A stretch of 64,000 nucleotides of DNA, taken from positions 5,085,501-5,149,500 of the forward strand of contig NC_085112.1 in assembly GCF_030269925.1 (NCBI RefSeq), read 5' to 3'. A model generated the notes under the pieces. It saw only the letters and a list, made by a program, of their open reading frames with translations, was not told where the DNA came from and did not search any database. Every line of letters starts with the position of its first letter. Within the stretch, counting starts at the first letter, position 1. Below, one piece after another: positions 10,561-19,787 of the stretch. Both the position numbers and the translations under genes were made by a program. Source of the stretch: Bombyx mori. Its lineage: Eukaryota > Arthropoda > Insecta > Lepidoptera > Bombycidae.

Positions 10561-11342
10561 ACTTGGTAACTGCTCCACACCAGATGTTGTCTCGTTTGCT
10601 CATAGTATAGGTACATTTATCTACAACAACAAAAAAAGCGTTCTCAACCATTTGTTACAAAAATACGAAAGTAATATTATACTCGACGCCTCTCTATATG
10701 CCCGGAACTTTTTTATTGTAGCAAATAATAGGATTCATATTCGGAGTTGGCTCGTTTTCGCTAACTTTAGCCGCGCGGTTGCACGATCTGCGATATACCT
10801 TGGAACTTCACAGCGTTTTGTTAAAAACTGGCGAACTTGTTGTTTTCGTTGGATATTTTGCATTTGTTTCCTTTTCTTTGCTTGCTCTGTTTGAGATAAG
10901 TTTTTTTGTTCATTTTACTTCCCGATTGCAATGTTTGAAGTAGTACTGTCACAAATTTACAATGTCAAATTTTGTATAAACGTTTTTGACACTGACTGTA
11001 CATGTTGGTGTACGTTTTAAGTTGGCAACTGTACTATGGTCGAGATCCTAGATACCTCAAAACTGTTCAAAGATATGTTCCTCGATGACGGAATATGAAT
11101 TAGTTAAGTTTATAAATTCTATATTATAAGTGTGTATAATTGTTGGTAATACAAAATGTTCGAGAAAACATTTTTGAAGTACTTATCCAGTGCAGAACAA
11201 CTGCTGTTGCGATACAATTGAATCCGCGACACATAGTAACTATTAAATTATTCTTTGCTTCAACTTCAGGTTCCGTATTGTTTATCTGTCTGTAACCCTG
11301 TAACATATTGGTCGTGTACCCTACGTCAACAGAATATAAATT
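10561..11342. other. Unassigned DNA
   Basis: AT-rich and stop-rich. Nothing coding or repetitive is recognised apart from short A/T tracts. Confidence 0.25.
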
Positions 11343-11761
11343 TCTATATATTAATACGTGAAGCAAAAATTTTGTATCCCTTTTTACGAAAATTGCGCGG
11401 ACGGATGAGTATGAAATTTTCCACACTTATAGAGAATATAGAGAAGAAGTGCACAATGCTAATATTTTTTTAAAAGAATGCATAAAAGATACATTAAATC
11501 AATAAAGAAAACATTACACACACTACATACCATGTATTTGACGCACACACGCATGCATACTATTTATTGTCAAACTTTTGTTCTTGACGTCTGTTGTCAA
11601 ATTGAGAATAGATTAAATATTGTTAGCATAAGTTAATATTTTTTATAGTGTAGTCTTGGCGAAATTTGTGATCATAGAAGTATAAAATACAATCATAATA
11701 GTGTACAACCTTACAATTCCAATTAATTAAAGTCGAATTTCGACTACTGCGGGACCTCTAG
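11343..11761 (+). mobile_element. Non-autonomous Helitron, family A copy 1
   Basis: It begins TCTATATATTAATACGTGAA and ends CTCTAG followed by T. A 15-base inverted repeat, AGTCGAATTTCGACT (11731-11745), lies 16 bases before the end, as expected for the Helitron terminal hairpin. Copies of the same repeat occur at 55745-56172 and 59197-59615. There is no open frame, so it depends on a Rep/helicase in trans. Confidence 0.75.
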
Positions 11762-13750
11762 TACATATTATTATTTGACTCTTTTGTGATCTTGAAGTTT
11801 TTTCTTGTCAAAGTTCAACATAATTTACAAGCAATCGATCGACAACAAAATTTGTCTGCTTTGATAACGACTAGAATGTTCAATGTTTCGGATAAAACCG
11901 CCAGCCATTATCTAACCCAAAATCACCATTGTTTATAATGGTACAAGTTAACTAAGTGAACGGTCAAAGTATCTAAGTGACCATCATAATGCGTTCAGAT
12001 CTCGATAACTTAAGTCGCAAACTCGTGAAAAGGTCAGCTTCATTAAGGGGCATTGCATGTTGTTCAAACTCGAGCTGTTACGCGCAAGTGTTGCACTACA
12101 TTGACAGGACTTTAGACAGACCGTAACTTTCCTCTTAAATATTCCGGGTGCGAACTCCTTGTTCATAAAGATCATTTCGGCGATCAAAGCCAGTTGTTGA
12201 CATAGAACTATGTTAACTTTTATTATAACATATTTGTTATTTTCAAAGCTGTCTAGTATTTGAATAGAAAACATACTTAAAGTGACGTTGTTATTTATTT
12301 AAGAGAATAATCCCAAATAAGATATATACCTAGACCATATTTAGCAACTTTTTTGTAACTCTTTGAGTATTTAGACGCTTTTCATACTACTCTACTCTAT
12401 ATCGTCAGTCATTTTGTGCTTTGGTTACGGAGATTTATAAACTCCTCAATTCGTCGACTCGCTGTGGTTGGCTACTCAAACAATACATATCAATCTCGTA
12501 GTGTCTGTGATCAACGTTAAAGGTTGTTAAAATAACAAGATTTATTTATTTATTTTGGTCTAATAAAAAATTTGGTAGACTAACAAAACTAAAAGCACGC
12601 TTGAAAAGTAACTAATAAACTTTGATACATAAAAATGGATGTGAACCACAAAACGCCTAGACACAAATATGATTTCTAAGAAATCTTCACAGTTCGAATA
12701 CGCATTTTTTTTTACATATTCTAATGATCTCGAGAGGTCTTCTAGATTCACAGAATGAGTAGGTGAGGTCACGGGGCTCTAACCTGGTAAACCTATACAT
12801 AAATCATGGCGAATAATGGATTATTATCAAATCCATTATTCCCACACTTAACTAAGATTACGACGTGAGTATGTGTTTGTAACGACAATATTTGTAAGTA
12901 AAACAGTGACGGGTTGTGAGGGGGATCGCTTGTAATGTGTTACCAGAGTTGTGAAATATGGAAAAGTTTATTAATTACATTGTTAGCTTTCCCACAAATA
13001 TGCATCAGTTGTTATTTCGTGTCAAATAATTAATTTAGTCAGAAGACTGTATCTAAAAACATCTAAACGTGGCATAAAAAGTTCTTTGAACTTTGAAGAT
13101 TATGAGATATATTTATTTATTTTATTTATCTACAGTGATTGGTGATTCATTTATTTTAAGAGGGTAGGAATAGTGGTTATTGTTTATCATACAATTTTTT
13201 AAAGGTATAAAAGTCTTGGAAATATATTTAATTGCTTAGACATAATAAATGTTCAAATTATTAAATAAATTTTAAAATAAATAGATTGGATCATTTATAT
13301 TTTACAGGTTTATAATTTTACATATTTTATATATTTTAGAAATTTGCATGTATATTCTACTTAGGTACATTTGTTTACATAGGTACAAGCATTGTAGCCT
13401 GTTTTAAGCCGTAGTTTACATTTAAGGAGATATACCATAAACCCGCATTTTTTCGAGATGATTCTAAATCCAAATAGAATTTGAATTAGAAAGTTGTCAC
13501 CAAACCCGTATCAAAGGAAACACGCACTAAGAGAAAATACAAAGAAGTTTTAGCGGAAAAAAATGTTTTCCACAGTTTGTGGAATTCATTTATGAAGGTG
13601 TACTATGTGTTTTAATAATTTGATTTAATTACGATTAATAATTTGTATGATATTTTTTACGTACCAAATTTCAATAAATTAGAGTAGGTATGTGGTATTA
13701 TATGACAAAAAAAAAAACAGAAACACAACACTGTAATTTGAGAATTATTG
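11762..13750. other. Unassigned AT-rich DNA with a small LINE-tail scrap
   Basis: Only one piece is recognisable: about 12755-12795 resembles the GAGTAGGTGAGCTCACGG part of the BMC1/L1Bm-type 3' tail on the minus strand. The remainder is stop-rich, with long A/T tracts, and no gene is seen. Confidence 0.35.
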
Positions 13751-13760
13751 TTTGATTTCT

Positions 13761-13960
13761 AGCAAATTTTTAGAGTTCAAAATCTGGCATCACCGATAGG
13801 GACTGTAGTTGTCCATAGCGTCGTATTCCGAGGGAGGTAAGTGCAAGTCACTCATATCAATATCAGCACCCCGGAGCCCTCCGGGCACCACGTTTTGTTT
13901 CAACAGTTTTTGGGTAAATGTTGGATAAACTTTAAACTTGCCCGTAACTCTGAGTTATCG
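13761..13960. other. Exon-like block readable on both strands
   Basis: On the plus strand, 13761-13836 is flanked by an acceptor-like TTGATTTCTAG and a perfect donor (GGGAG then GTAAGT), with one open frame inside. On the minus strand, about 56 codons run from a TAA near 13965 to a TGA at 13790-13792, with unusually protein-like content such as SDLHLPPSEYDAMDNYSPYR at the C-terminus. The second reading could be the last coding exon of a gene on the pb strand, since pb is also transcribed leftward. I cannot decide between the two or exclude chance. It is GC-rich compared with its surroundings, which speaks for selection of some kind. Confidence 0.35.
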
Positions 13961-14280
13961 TTCACAAACTGTTACATGGGTTGTGTTGAACTTTGAGTAG
14001 GTGTAAAGGGTGTTTTAAAAGTTATAATGTGGAAATTTTGCGTTATATTTTTTAAGTTTTGAAAAAAATGGAAGATTGTTTTTATTTACTCTAAATGATT
14101 AATAATAACAAAAACCGGGATAAATCAGACACGATCACCTAGTCCTAAACTAGGACTCTCTGTACTATGGTAATCACGGAATGTTATATATATGTAAGTA
14201 AATCCATTGAAATAAATACATATATATAGGTATTAAATACCCAAAGAGCGAAACTTGTTTATTGCACGGATGTTTGTGCG

Positions 14281-14353
14281 ATATAACTAGGAATCGAAGC
14301 CACGACCCTCAATCTAGCAGTCAGAGGTGCTGACCACTGCAGCACCAGGTCAG
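14281..14353 (-). repeat. tRNA-derived SINE head, not Bm1
   Basis: The minus strand reads TGCTGCAGTGGTCAGCACC (A-box region) and, about 30 bases on, GGCTTCGATTCCTAG (B-box region). This resembles the pol III promoter half of a tRNA-derived SINE other than Bm1. The body beyond is not recognised. Confidence 0.45.
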
Positions 14354-14724
14354 TTAACAGTAAGTGTGATTTGTATTCATATTTCCAATTTGTTGCTTAT
14401 ATATTTACTTAACAAAAATAGAGAAGATGTTAAATTTTAGCAAATTAGACTATAGAGTTTGTCTAATAAGATTGTTTTTAAGACATTTAAGCTCAAGATT
14501 TATCTCTTGTTGTACAGGAAGAGCCGGTAATCACAACAAATTCTGAGTGATGTAGATATTGACAGAAACAGTAGTGCTCCTGACCAGAATTTTTCTATGT
14601 CTATTTCTACCGCATCTTTTTGTCTACCTATCTGCCGGCCTCGAAAAGCTCTTTTGGTTTCACCTTTATTGACTTTCTATTGCAAAAAGACTTCGATCTA
14701 ATGTTTGAAAGAGGGAGGTGAAAT
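14354..14724. other. Unassigned DNA
   Basis: No gene or repeat is recognised. Confidence 0.25.
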
Positions 14725-14966
14725 TTTTTATTGCTTAGATGGTTGGACGAGCTCACAGCCCACCTGGTGTTAAGTGGTTACTGGAGCCCATAGACATCCA
14801 CAACGTTAACGCGCCACCCACCTTGAGATATACATTCTAAGGTCTCAGTATAGTTACAACGGCTGCCCCACCCTTCAAACCGAAACGAATTACTGCTTCA
14901 CGGCAGAAATAGGCAGGGCGGTGGTACCCACCCGCGCGGACTCACAAGAGGTCCTACCACCAGTAA
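14725..14966 (-). repeat. Bm1 SINE body
   Basis: The plus strand reads TTTATTGCTTAGATGG... through to GGTCCTACCACCAGTAA, the exact reverse of the Bm1 body, with only scattered substitutions. Confidence 0.9.
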
Positions 14967-15778
14967 AAGTGTTCAAATGATCTATATGGTTCTACATTTA
15001 ATACTGAGTACGCTATGAGCCGTTCTGTCTATCTAATTCAATAAAAAAAAACAAATTTGACTAACGTACACCATATTTTCACTTTATGACTTATGTCTGC
15101 GATTGCCAGCATTTAATTTCGTTCAGTGAGCGACTTCGATTTTCCTGCAGTTTAAAAAAGTAACTTATCAGTTAAGCAGAAAGGGATGCCTGATCGTAAA
15201 TCGTGGTACGTTAAAAAGAGAAAGAGGAATGCAGAAGAGGGAAAATAAAACAGGGGAGGAAAGTTAAGCGTCCGTGACTTCTCAAGTTCTTTTTTTTTTT
15301 CGACGTTTATTTTTTAAAGTTTACGTTTGCCTTTCCGTTGAGTACATAAAATCGCTTTCCGGGTGGCTGTTTCAATTTTATTCCTTCGTTTAATTTGTAT
15401 ATTGCTCCAGTCAGATACGGCAAAAAATAGAATTGATTGTCTATAGAATATGTGTAGCGATCAAAATGTTTTACGATGACAATTTTTGTAGATTCTTATT
15501 ATTATTTTTCCAAGTAATTTTAACATTTAACCGTGCGCTGTCTATTCGTTGTTTTTTGATTTTAAAGACGAATAAAAGGATTTGTTTTAGCTAAGAATAA
15601 CGATGTTTTCTTTGTGAGACAGTGATAGAGCCTATTAATTTCCTTATGTGTAAGTTACGGATCATCTTTAGATACCAGTTTTTATTCTATTAGTGCTATA
15701 ACAGTTCTTATCCTTCAAGAAATATAGTGCAGGAAAATTATGCTTAGATTTTAGAAGAAGGAATACGGAGGCAAATAA
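14967..15778. other. Unassigned DNA
   Basis: AT-rich, with a purine-rich run at about 15215-15265 and a T-tract at 15290-15300. No gene is recognised. Confidence 0.25.
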
Positions 15779-16056
15779 TCTATATATGTATATAAAAATG
15801 CTGTTCGTTAGTCTCGCTAAAACTCGAGAACGGAACCGATTTGGCTAATTTTAGTCTTGAATTATTTGTGGAAGTTCAGAGAAGGTTTAAAAGGTAAATA
15901 AATAAGAAAATGCTCGAAATTAAATAAAAATAATAATTTAGTTTTTCCTTTGATGTGTCGAACGGATTCCTTTTGTTTGTTTTAAGTTTATTTTATACAA
16001 AAGTTTAGGTCTTTTATTTATTGATTGAGGCACTACGAAGTCTGCCGGGTCAGCTA
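15779..16056 (+). mobile_element. Non-autonomous Helitron, family B, intact copy
   Basis: It begins TCTATATATG after an A and ends GGGTCAGCTAG before a T, matching Helitron insertion between A and T. Inside is the GCTGTTCGTTAGTCTCGC block common to this lepidopteran family. It is 278 bp with no coding capacity. It serves as the uninterrupted reference for the copy at 51559-54954, which is split by two later insertions. Confidence 0.8.
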
Positions 16057-16668
16057 GTTATAGATAAAAAGGTTTTTATGTAAATAGGTTTTTTGATTCT
16101 CACGTTACGAACGAACAAACAAAAATACGACAACAACAAATGAAATCTATATTAGAAACGATAATAGGTTCATAAGGAATAATGAAAGTAAACTTCCGAA
16201 CCCCGTAATTACTGTGGAACGAACGAAGGTAAATAGTACGTGGGCGCCGTTCAATCATCCATCACCGATAGAGAGCCCGCTCTTTGTGGCAACCGACCAA
16301 TTACTGGCATGAAAATTAAATTCACGAAATCTAATTAAGAACAAATTGTTTTATTTATTATGATGCGTTGAGGTCATTTGTAAAAGTCGCGGCGGCGCCC
16401 GGGGCGGGTCCTCCAATGATCCGCATCGACTGCCCATGCCGAAGCAATCATACTCGTTTTTGTGATGGGGCTGGTCTTGTGACGCGTGTGAGCTTCTGAG
16501 CACCTTGAACTGGTCGCCAGTGGTTAATGACCTTGACAACGTTTTGATATATTCGGAGTCTGAGTGTCTTTGAAAATAGGTATTCAGGTTTTACGTACTA
16601 ACATAGGAAGATGTTTTTTTTTTTAAATACCCCTCTAAAGTTAGACGATTGATGCTTATAGGCAACAC
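16057..16668. other. Unassigned DNA
   Basis: A GC-rich stretch at about 16380-16530 interrupts AT-rich sequence and could be a conserved element or an old repeat. No gene is recognised. Confidence 0.25.
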
Positions 16669-17034
16669 GTCGTCGTTGTTGCCTAAAGGATAAGAGGTCC
16701 GGTGCATGCATGCGACGGTGTTCGAATCCCGCAGGAGGGTACCAATTTTTGTAATGAAATACGTACTAAACAAATGTTCACAATTATCTTCCATATTGAA
16801 GGAATAACATCGTGTAATAAAAATTTTAATTTGCGTAATTACTGGGGGGAAGACCTCTTGTGAGTTCGCACGGGTAGGTACCACTACCGCCGTGAAGAAG
16901 TAATGCGTTTCCGTTTGAAGGGTTGGGCAGCCGTTGAAACTATACTGAGATTTGAGAACTTATATCTCAAGGTGGGTGGCGCATTTACGTTGTAGATGTC
17001 TATGGGCTCCAGAGTAACCACTTAATGATGAGTG
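16669..17034 (+). repeat. Near-complete Bm1 SINE with tRNA-like head
   Basis: This copy shows the whole architecture: tRNA-like head with A-box TGCCTAAAGGAT and B-box TGTTCGAATCCC, a spacer with GAAGGAATAACATCGTGTAA, then the Bm1 body. It stops abruptly at CCACTTAA, so the last 40 or so bases and the tail are missing exactly where the next, inverted copy begins. A short deletion in the body (around 16885) removes part of the CCACCGCCCTGCC region. Confidence 0.85.
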
Positions 17035-17256
17035 GACGAGCTCACGGCCCGCCTAGTGTGTAGTGGTTACCAGAGCTCATAGACGTCTACAACGTAAATG
17101 CCGCCACCTACCTTGAGATATAGTTTTAAGGTCACAGTTTTCACAGTATAACGGCTGTCCCACTCTTCAAATCGAAACGCATTACTGCTTCACGGCAGAA
17201 ATAGGCAGGGTGGTGGTACTTACCCGTGCGGACTCGCAAGACGTTCTACCACCAGT
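17035..17256 (-). repeat. Bm1 SINE body in opposite orientation
   Basis: It starts on the plus strand at GAGTGGACGAGCTCACGG and runs to CTACCACCAGTAATAG. It abuts the preceding plus-strand copy tail to tail, making an inverted repeat of about 220 bases per arm. Confidence 0.85.
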
Positions 17257-17302
17257 AATAGTTGATATAAAATCGCAAACTTTATAAAATATATAAGGAG
17301 GG

Positions 17303-17617
17303 TTATTTTAAGTTAATTTTGTTGAAAACATATTCGGAATTGAGTCGTTTTAAAGAAGCTGTCAAATGGAGACGTATCAAAAGCCCACTCTCGGGGTCAT
17401 CTATTATTTCGCGAATGAGATAATGCCGCGCCACGCAATATTTTACCAGGATAACATTTTTATTGTTTAGATACTCAATTAAAATAGAATCAAAATTTGT
17501 ATATCTAGTAAAAACGTAAATGAATTTTTTGTCTGTGCGTCGGTGGACTACCACAACTGCTGAATCAATTTGGACGTTATAGAAATGTTTTGGTTTAAAT
17601 TCGTTATAAGTTTTCAA
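17303..17617 (-). CDS. Unidentified 104-codon open frame
   Basis: The frame starts with ATG at 17617 and stays open to a stop at 17303. The product would be basic, with alternating hydrophobic strands such as SAVVVVHRRTDKKFIYVF, and a more polar C-terminal half. There is no signal peptide and no motif I recognise. It lies between an inverted Bm1 pair and the 5' end of the Jockey element, in otherwise stop-rich DNA. It may be the remains of a transposon or host exon, or chance; no splice sites or promoter were convincing. Confidence that it is a real gene is low. Confidence 0.25.
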   Translation of the reverse strand: MKTYNEFKPKHFYNVQIDSAVVVVHRRTDKKFIYVFTRYTNFDSILIEYLNNKNVILVKYCVARHYLIREIIDDPESGLLIRLHLTASLKRLNSEYVFNKINLK

Positions 17618-17737
17618 GGAAAAAAAAAAGTTTGTTAGTTCTAAATATGCTTTCGCGTCTCTTATCCGATTGATTTAAATATTTGTACAGCTGCCTCTGG
17701 CATTTAGTACATGTCGCGATAGTTCAGAGTTAGGTAG

Positions 17738-17749
17738 ACGCTTGGTCGT
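17738..17749. repeat. Left target-site duplication of the Jockey element
   Basis: ACGCTTGGTCGT here is repeated exactly at 22927-22938, directly after the poly-A tail. (The first A could belong to the tail.). Confidence 0.9.
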
Positions 17750-17783
17750 CATTCCGATAGAGGCACCCGTCACGTGCGGACGT
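17750..17783 (+). promoter_or_regulatory. Internal pol II promoter of the Jockey element (Inr plus DPE)
   Basis: The element begins CATTCC, with the preceding TSD T giving TCATTC, an initiator match. GGACGTG starts at 17777, that is +28 if the first element base is +1, which fits the downstream promoter element that Drosophila Jockey-type LINEs use. There is no TATA box. Function is inferred. Confidence 0.6.
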
Positions 17784-18155
17784 GCTCATCGTCCACTCGA
17801 TCGCCCGGTCTTTGTTCGCCCGGCTTTTGTTAGCCCGGCCATTGTTCGCGCGGCCTGTGTTTGTGGTACATCTGCCGACTAAGTGCTCTTTCTGGAAGTT
17901 TTTATTTGTTTTGTTTCCTTTTGTTGTTTCTGTGTTCGTGGTACATCTGCCGACAAAGTGGTTTCCTGCAAGTATTTATTTGTTTTGTTTCTTTTCGTAA
18001 TTTCTGTTTTGTTGTGCTTTTTCTTTGTCCTGTAGTAATCGCGCCGCATTGCCACCTGTGTTCAATAGAACCGCTCAGGTCCGAGAAGTTGGGGCCTCGC
18101 CGCAAGGCGAGTGTTTTCAAGACCCGGGGCCGCCCCACCTGGGTACTCAGCGATC

Positions 18156-19784
18156 ATGGACGCTGTATTCGCGGAATTCCTCCGACTTCGCCACCCACAG
18201 CTCGCCTCGGAGTTTTTGGCCTTCAAGGCCAATCACACTGCGAGCCCTCTCGAGGACTCCGCCGCGCTCGCTGCTCCTGCGTCGCCTGTAACTGCGTGCA
18301 GAGCTTCTGCATTGAGCACCGCAGCCTCTGTCGTGCCTGCCGCTCCCGTGTCGCCTATACTGGCGAGAAAAGCTGCTGCGTCGTCCGCCGTGACCATCGT
18401 TTCAGCTGAGCGATCATCCGCGGCCTCCGTCGCGCCCTCTAAAACACCTACACTTGCTCGTAGGTCGCCTGCACCCGCCTCCTCGTGCTCCGACTCTGAC
18501 TCGGACATGGAGGTCGACCTCGCCCCCGCCTCATCCACGGATGGATTCACCCTGGTACAGAAGGGTAAGAAGCGTGCCGCGGAGTCTCGAGCTCCCGCGG
18601 CCGCTAAAATTAGCAAAGCCGTGAACGCGTCGCGCCCCCGCCCTCAGACTCCCGTTGCGCCCCCAGCCCGTGCCACTCCGTCGCCGCGTCCGGTGGCACA
18701 AAATAAAACCCAGACCCCTCCCCCGGTTATCCTTCAGGAGAAGGCAGCTTGGGATCGAGTTTGCCTGGCCCTTAAGGCCAAAAATATAAATTTCACGAAT
18801 GCCCGTAACCTCGCGAACGGCATTCAAATTAAGGTTCAAACACCCGACGACCATAGGGCCCTCTCTTCTTACCTCCGTAAGGAGCGTATAAGTTTCCATA
18901 CGTATACGCTCCAGGAGGAGCGCGAACTCCGCGTTGTAATACGCGGAATCCCTAAAGAGTTAGATGTAGAGCTCGTAAAAGCCGACCTGTTAGAACAAGG
19001 CCTACCAGTGAATTCTGTGCACCGTATGCACACCGGTCGCGGTAGGGAGCCATATAATATGGTTCTAGTCGCTCTCCAGCCTACCCCCGAGGGTAAGAAA
19101 ATCTTTAACACACAGACCGTCTGTAGGCTCTCTGGTATCGCTGTCGAAGCCCCCCATAAAAAAGGCACTCCTAGCCAGTGCCATAACTGTCAATTGTACG
19201 GGCACTCTTCCCGTAACTGTCACGCGCGCCCCCGATGTGTTAAGTGTTTGGGCGATCACGCCACGGCCCTCTGCGCTCGCGACCAAAAAACCGCGACGGA
19301 ACCGCCTAGCTGCGTCCTGTGTCGAACACAGGGTCACCCCGCGAATTACCGTGGTTGCCCCCGAGCCCCTAAAATAAATCGCCGCGTCGCCCGCCAAAAC
19401 CGCCTCCGAGCTTCCGGCCCAGACATCAAAGCCTCGGCACCCTCTGCGTCGCAGGCTAAGCCAGCGTTCGTTCCGGCGGCGGTGCCCAGTGTCTCGGCCT
19501 GGGCAAAACCGCTGCCGTACACGAACACGGCTACAACTCCCTCCTCCGCGATTCGTCCCGCCCCCGCGACTCGTCCCTCTCCCGCGACTTGCCCTCCGAC
19601 CGCGTCCGACAATCTCGCTTTAGCGATCGACTTCTTTCAGTCGATCAACTTTGAGCGCGTTAACGCTTTGGGCGACGCCATTCGCGCTGCCTCCACTGCA
19701 CAACACTTTATCGCCGTTGTGCAGGAATACGCCGACGTATACGCGTCATTAAATACGTACGTCCTCCCCTCACTCCGCCGGTAA
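18156..19784 (+). CDS. Jockey ORF1: Gag-like RNA-binding protein with zinc knuckles
   Basis: The ATG at 18156 (MDAVFAEF) gives 543 residues; a longer reading from a GTG at 18111 has no support. The first 180 residues are Ala/Ser/Pro-rich and disordered, with an acidic Ser-Asp patch near residue 110-125. A globular part around residues 200-335 contains the VVIRGIPKEL strand of the RRM-like fold found in arthropod LINE Gag proteins. Three knuckles follow at about 342-400: C-X2-C-X4-H-X4-C, C-X2-C-X3-H-X4-C and C-X2-C-X4-H-X5-C. The Pro/Ala-rich tail ends in TAA. The protein should bind the element RNA and form the particle moved to the nucleus. High GC and GC3 contrast with the AT-rich flanks, as expected for a recent insertion. 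Confidence 0.9.
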   Translation: MDAVFAEFLRLRHPQLASEFLAFKANHTASPLEDSAALAAPASPVTACRASALSTAASVVPAAPVSPILARKAAASSAVTIVSAERSSAASVAPSKTPTLARRSPAPASSCSDSDSDMEVDLAPASSTDGFTLVQKGKKRAAESRAPAAAKISKAVNASRPRPQTPVAPPARATPSPRPVAQNKTQTPPPVILQEKAAWDRVCLALKAKNINFTNARNLANGIQIKVQTPDDHRALSSYLRKERISFHTYTLQEERELRVVIRGIPKELDVELVKADLLEQGLPVNSVHRMHTGRGREPYNMVLVALQPTPEGKKIFNTQTVCRLSGIAVEAPHKKGTPSQCHNCQLYGHSSRNCHARPRCVKCLGDHATALCARDQKTATEPPSCVLCRTQGHPANYRGCPRAPKINRRVARQNRLRASGPDIKASAPSASQAKPAFVPAAVPSVSAWAKPLPYTNTATTPSSAIRPAPATRPSPATCPPTASDNLALAIDFFQSINFERVNALGDAIRAASTAQHFIAVVQEYADVYASLNTYVLPSLRR

Positions 19785-19787
19785 TCA

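Noticed and set aside
18111..18155. Longer N-terminus for Jockey ORF1 starting at GTG
   Set aside because: Eukaryotic translation should use the ATG at 18156, which begins the conserved-looking MDAVFAEF; the 15 extra codons lie in the 5' UTR.
17782..18409. Two plus-strand open frames in the Jockey 5' region (72 and 182 codons)
   Set aside because: Low-complexity frames over UTR and the start of ORF1 in another phase; there is no motif.
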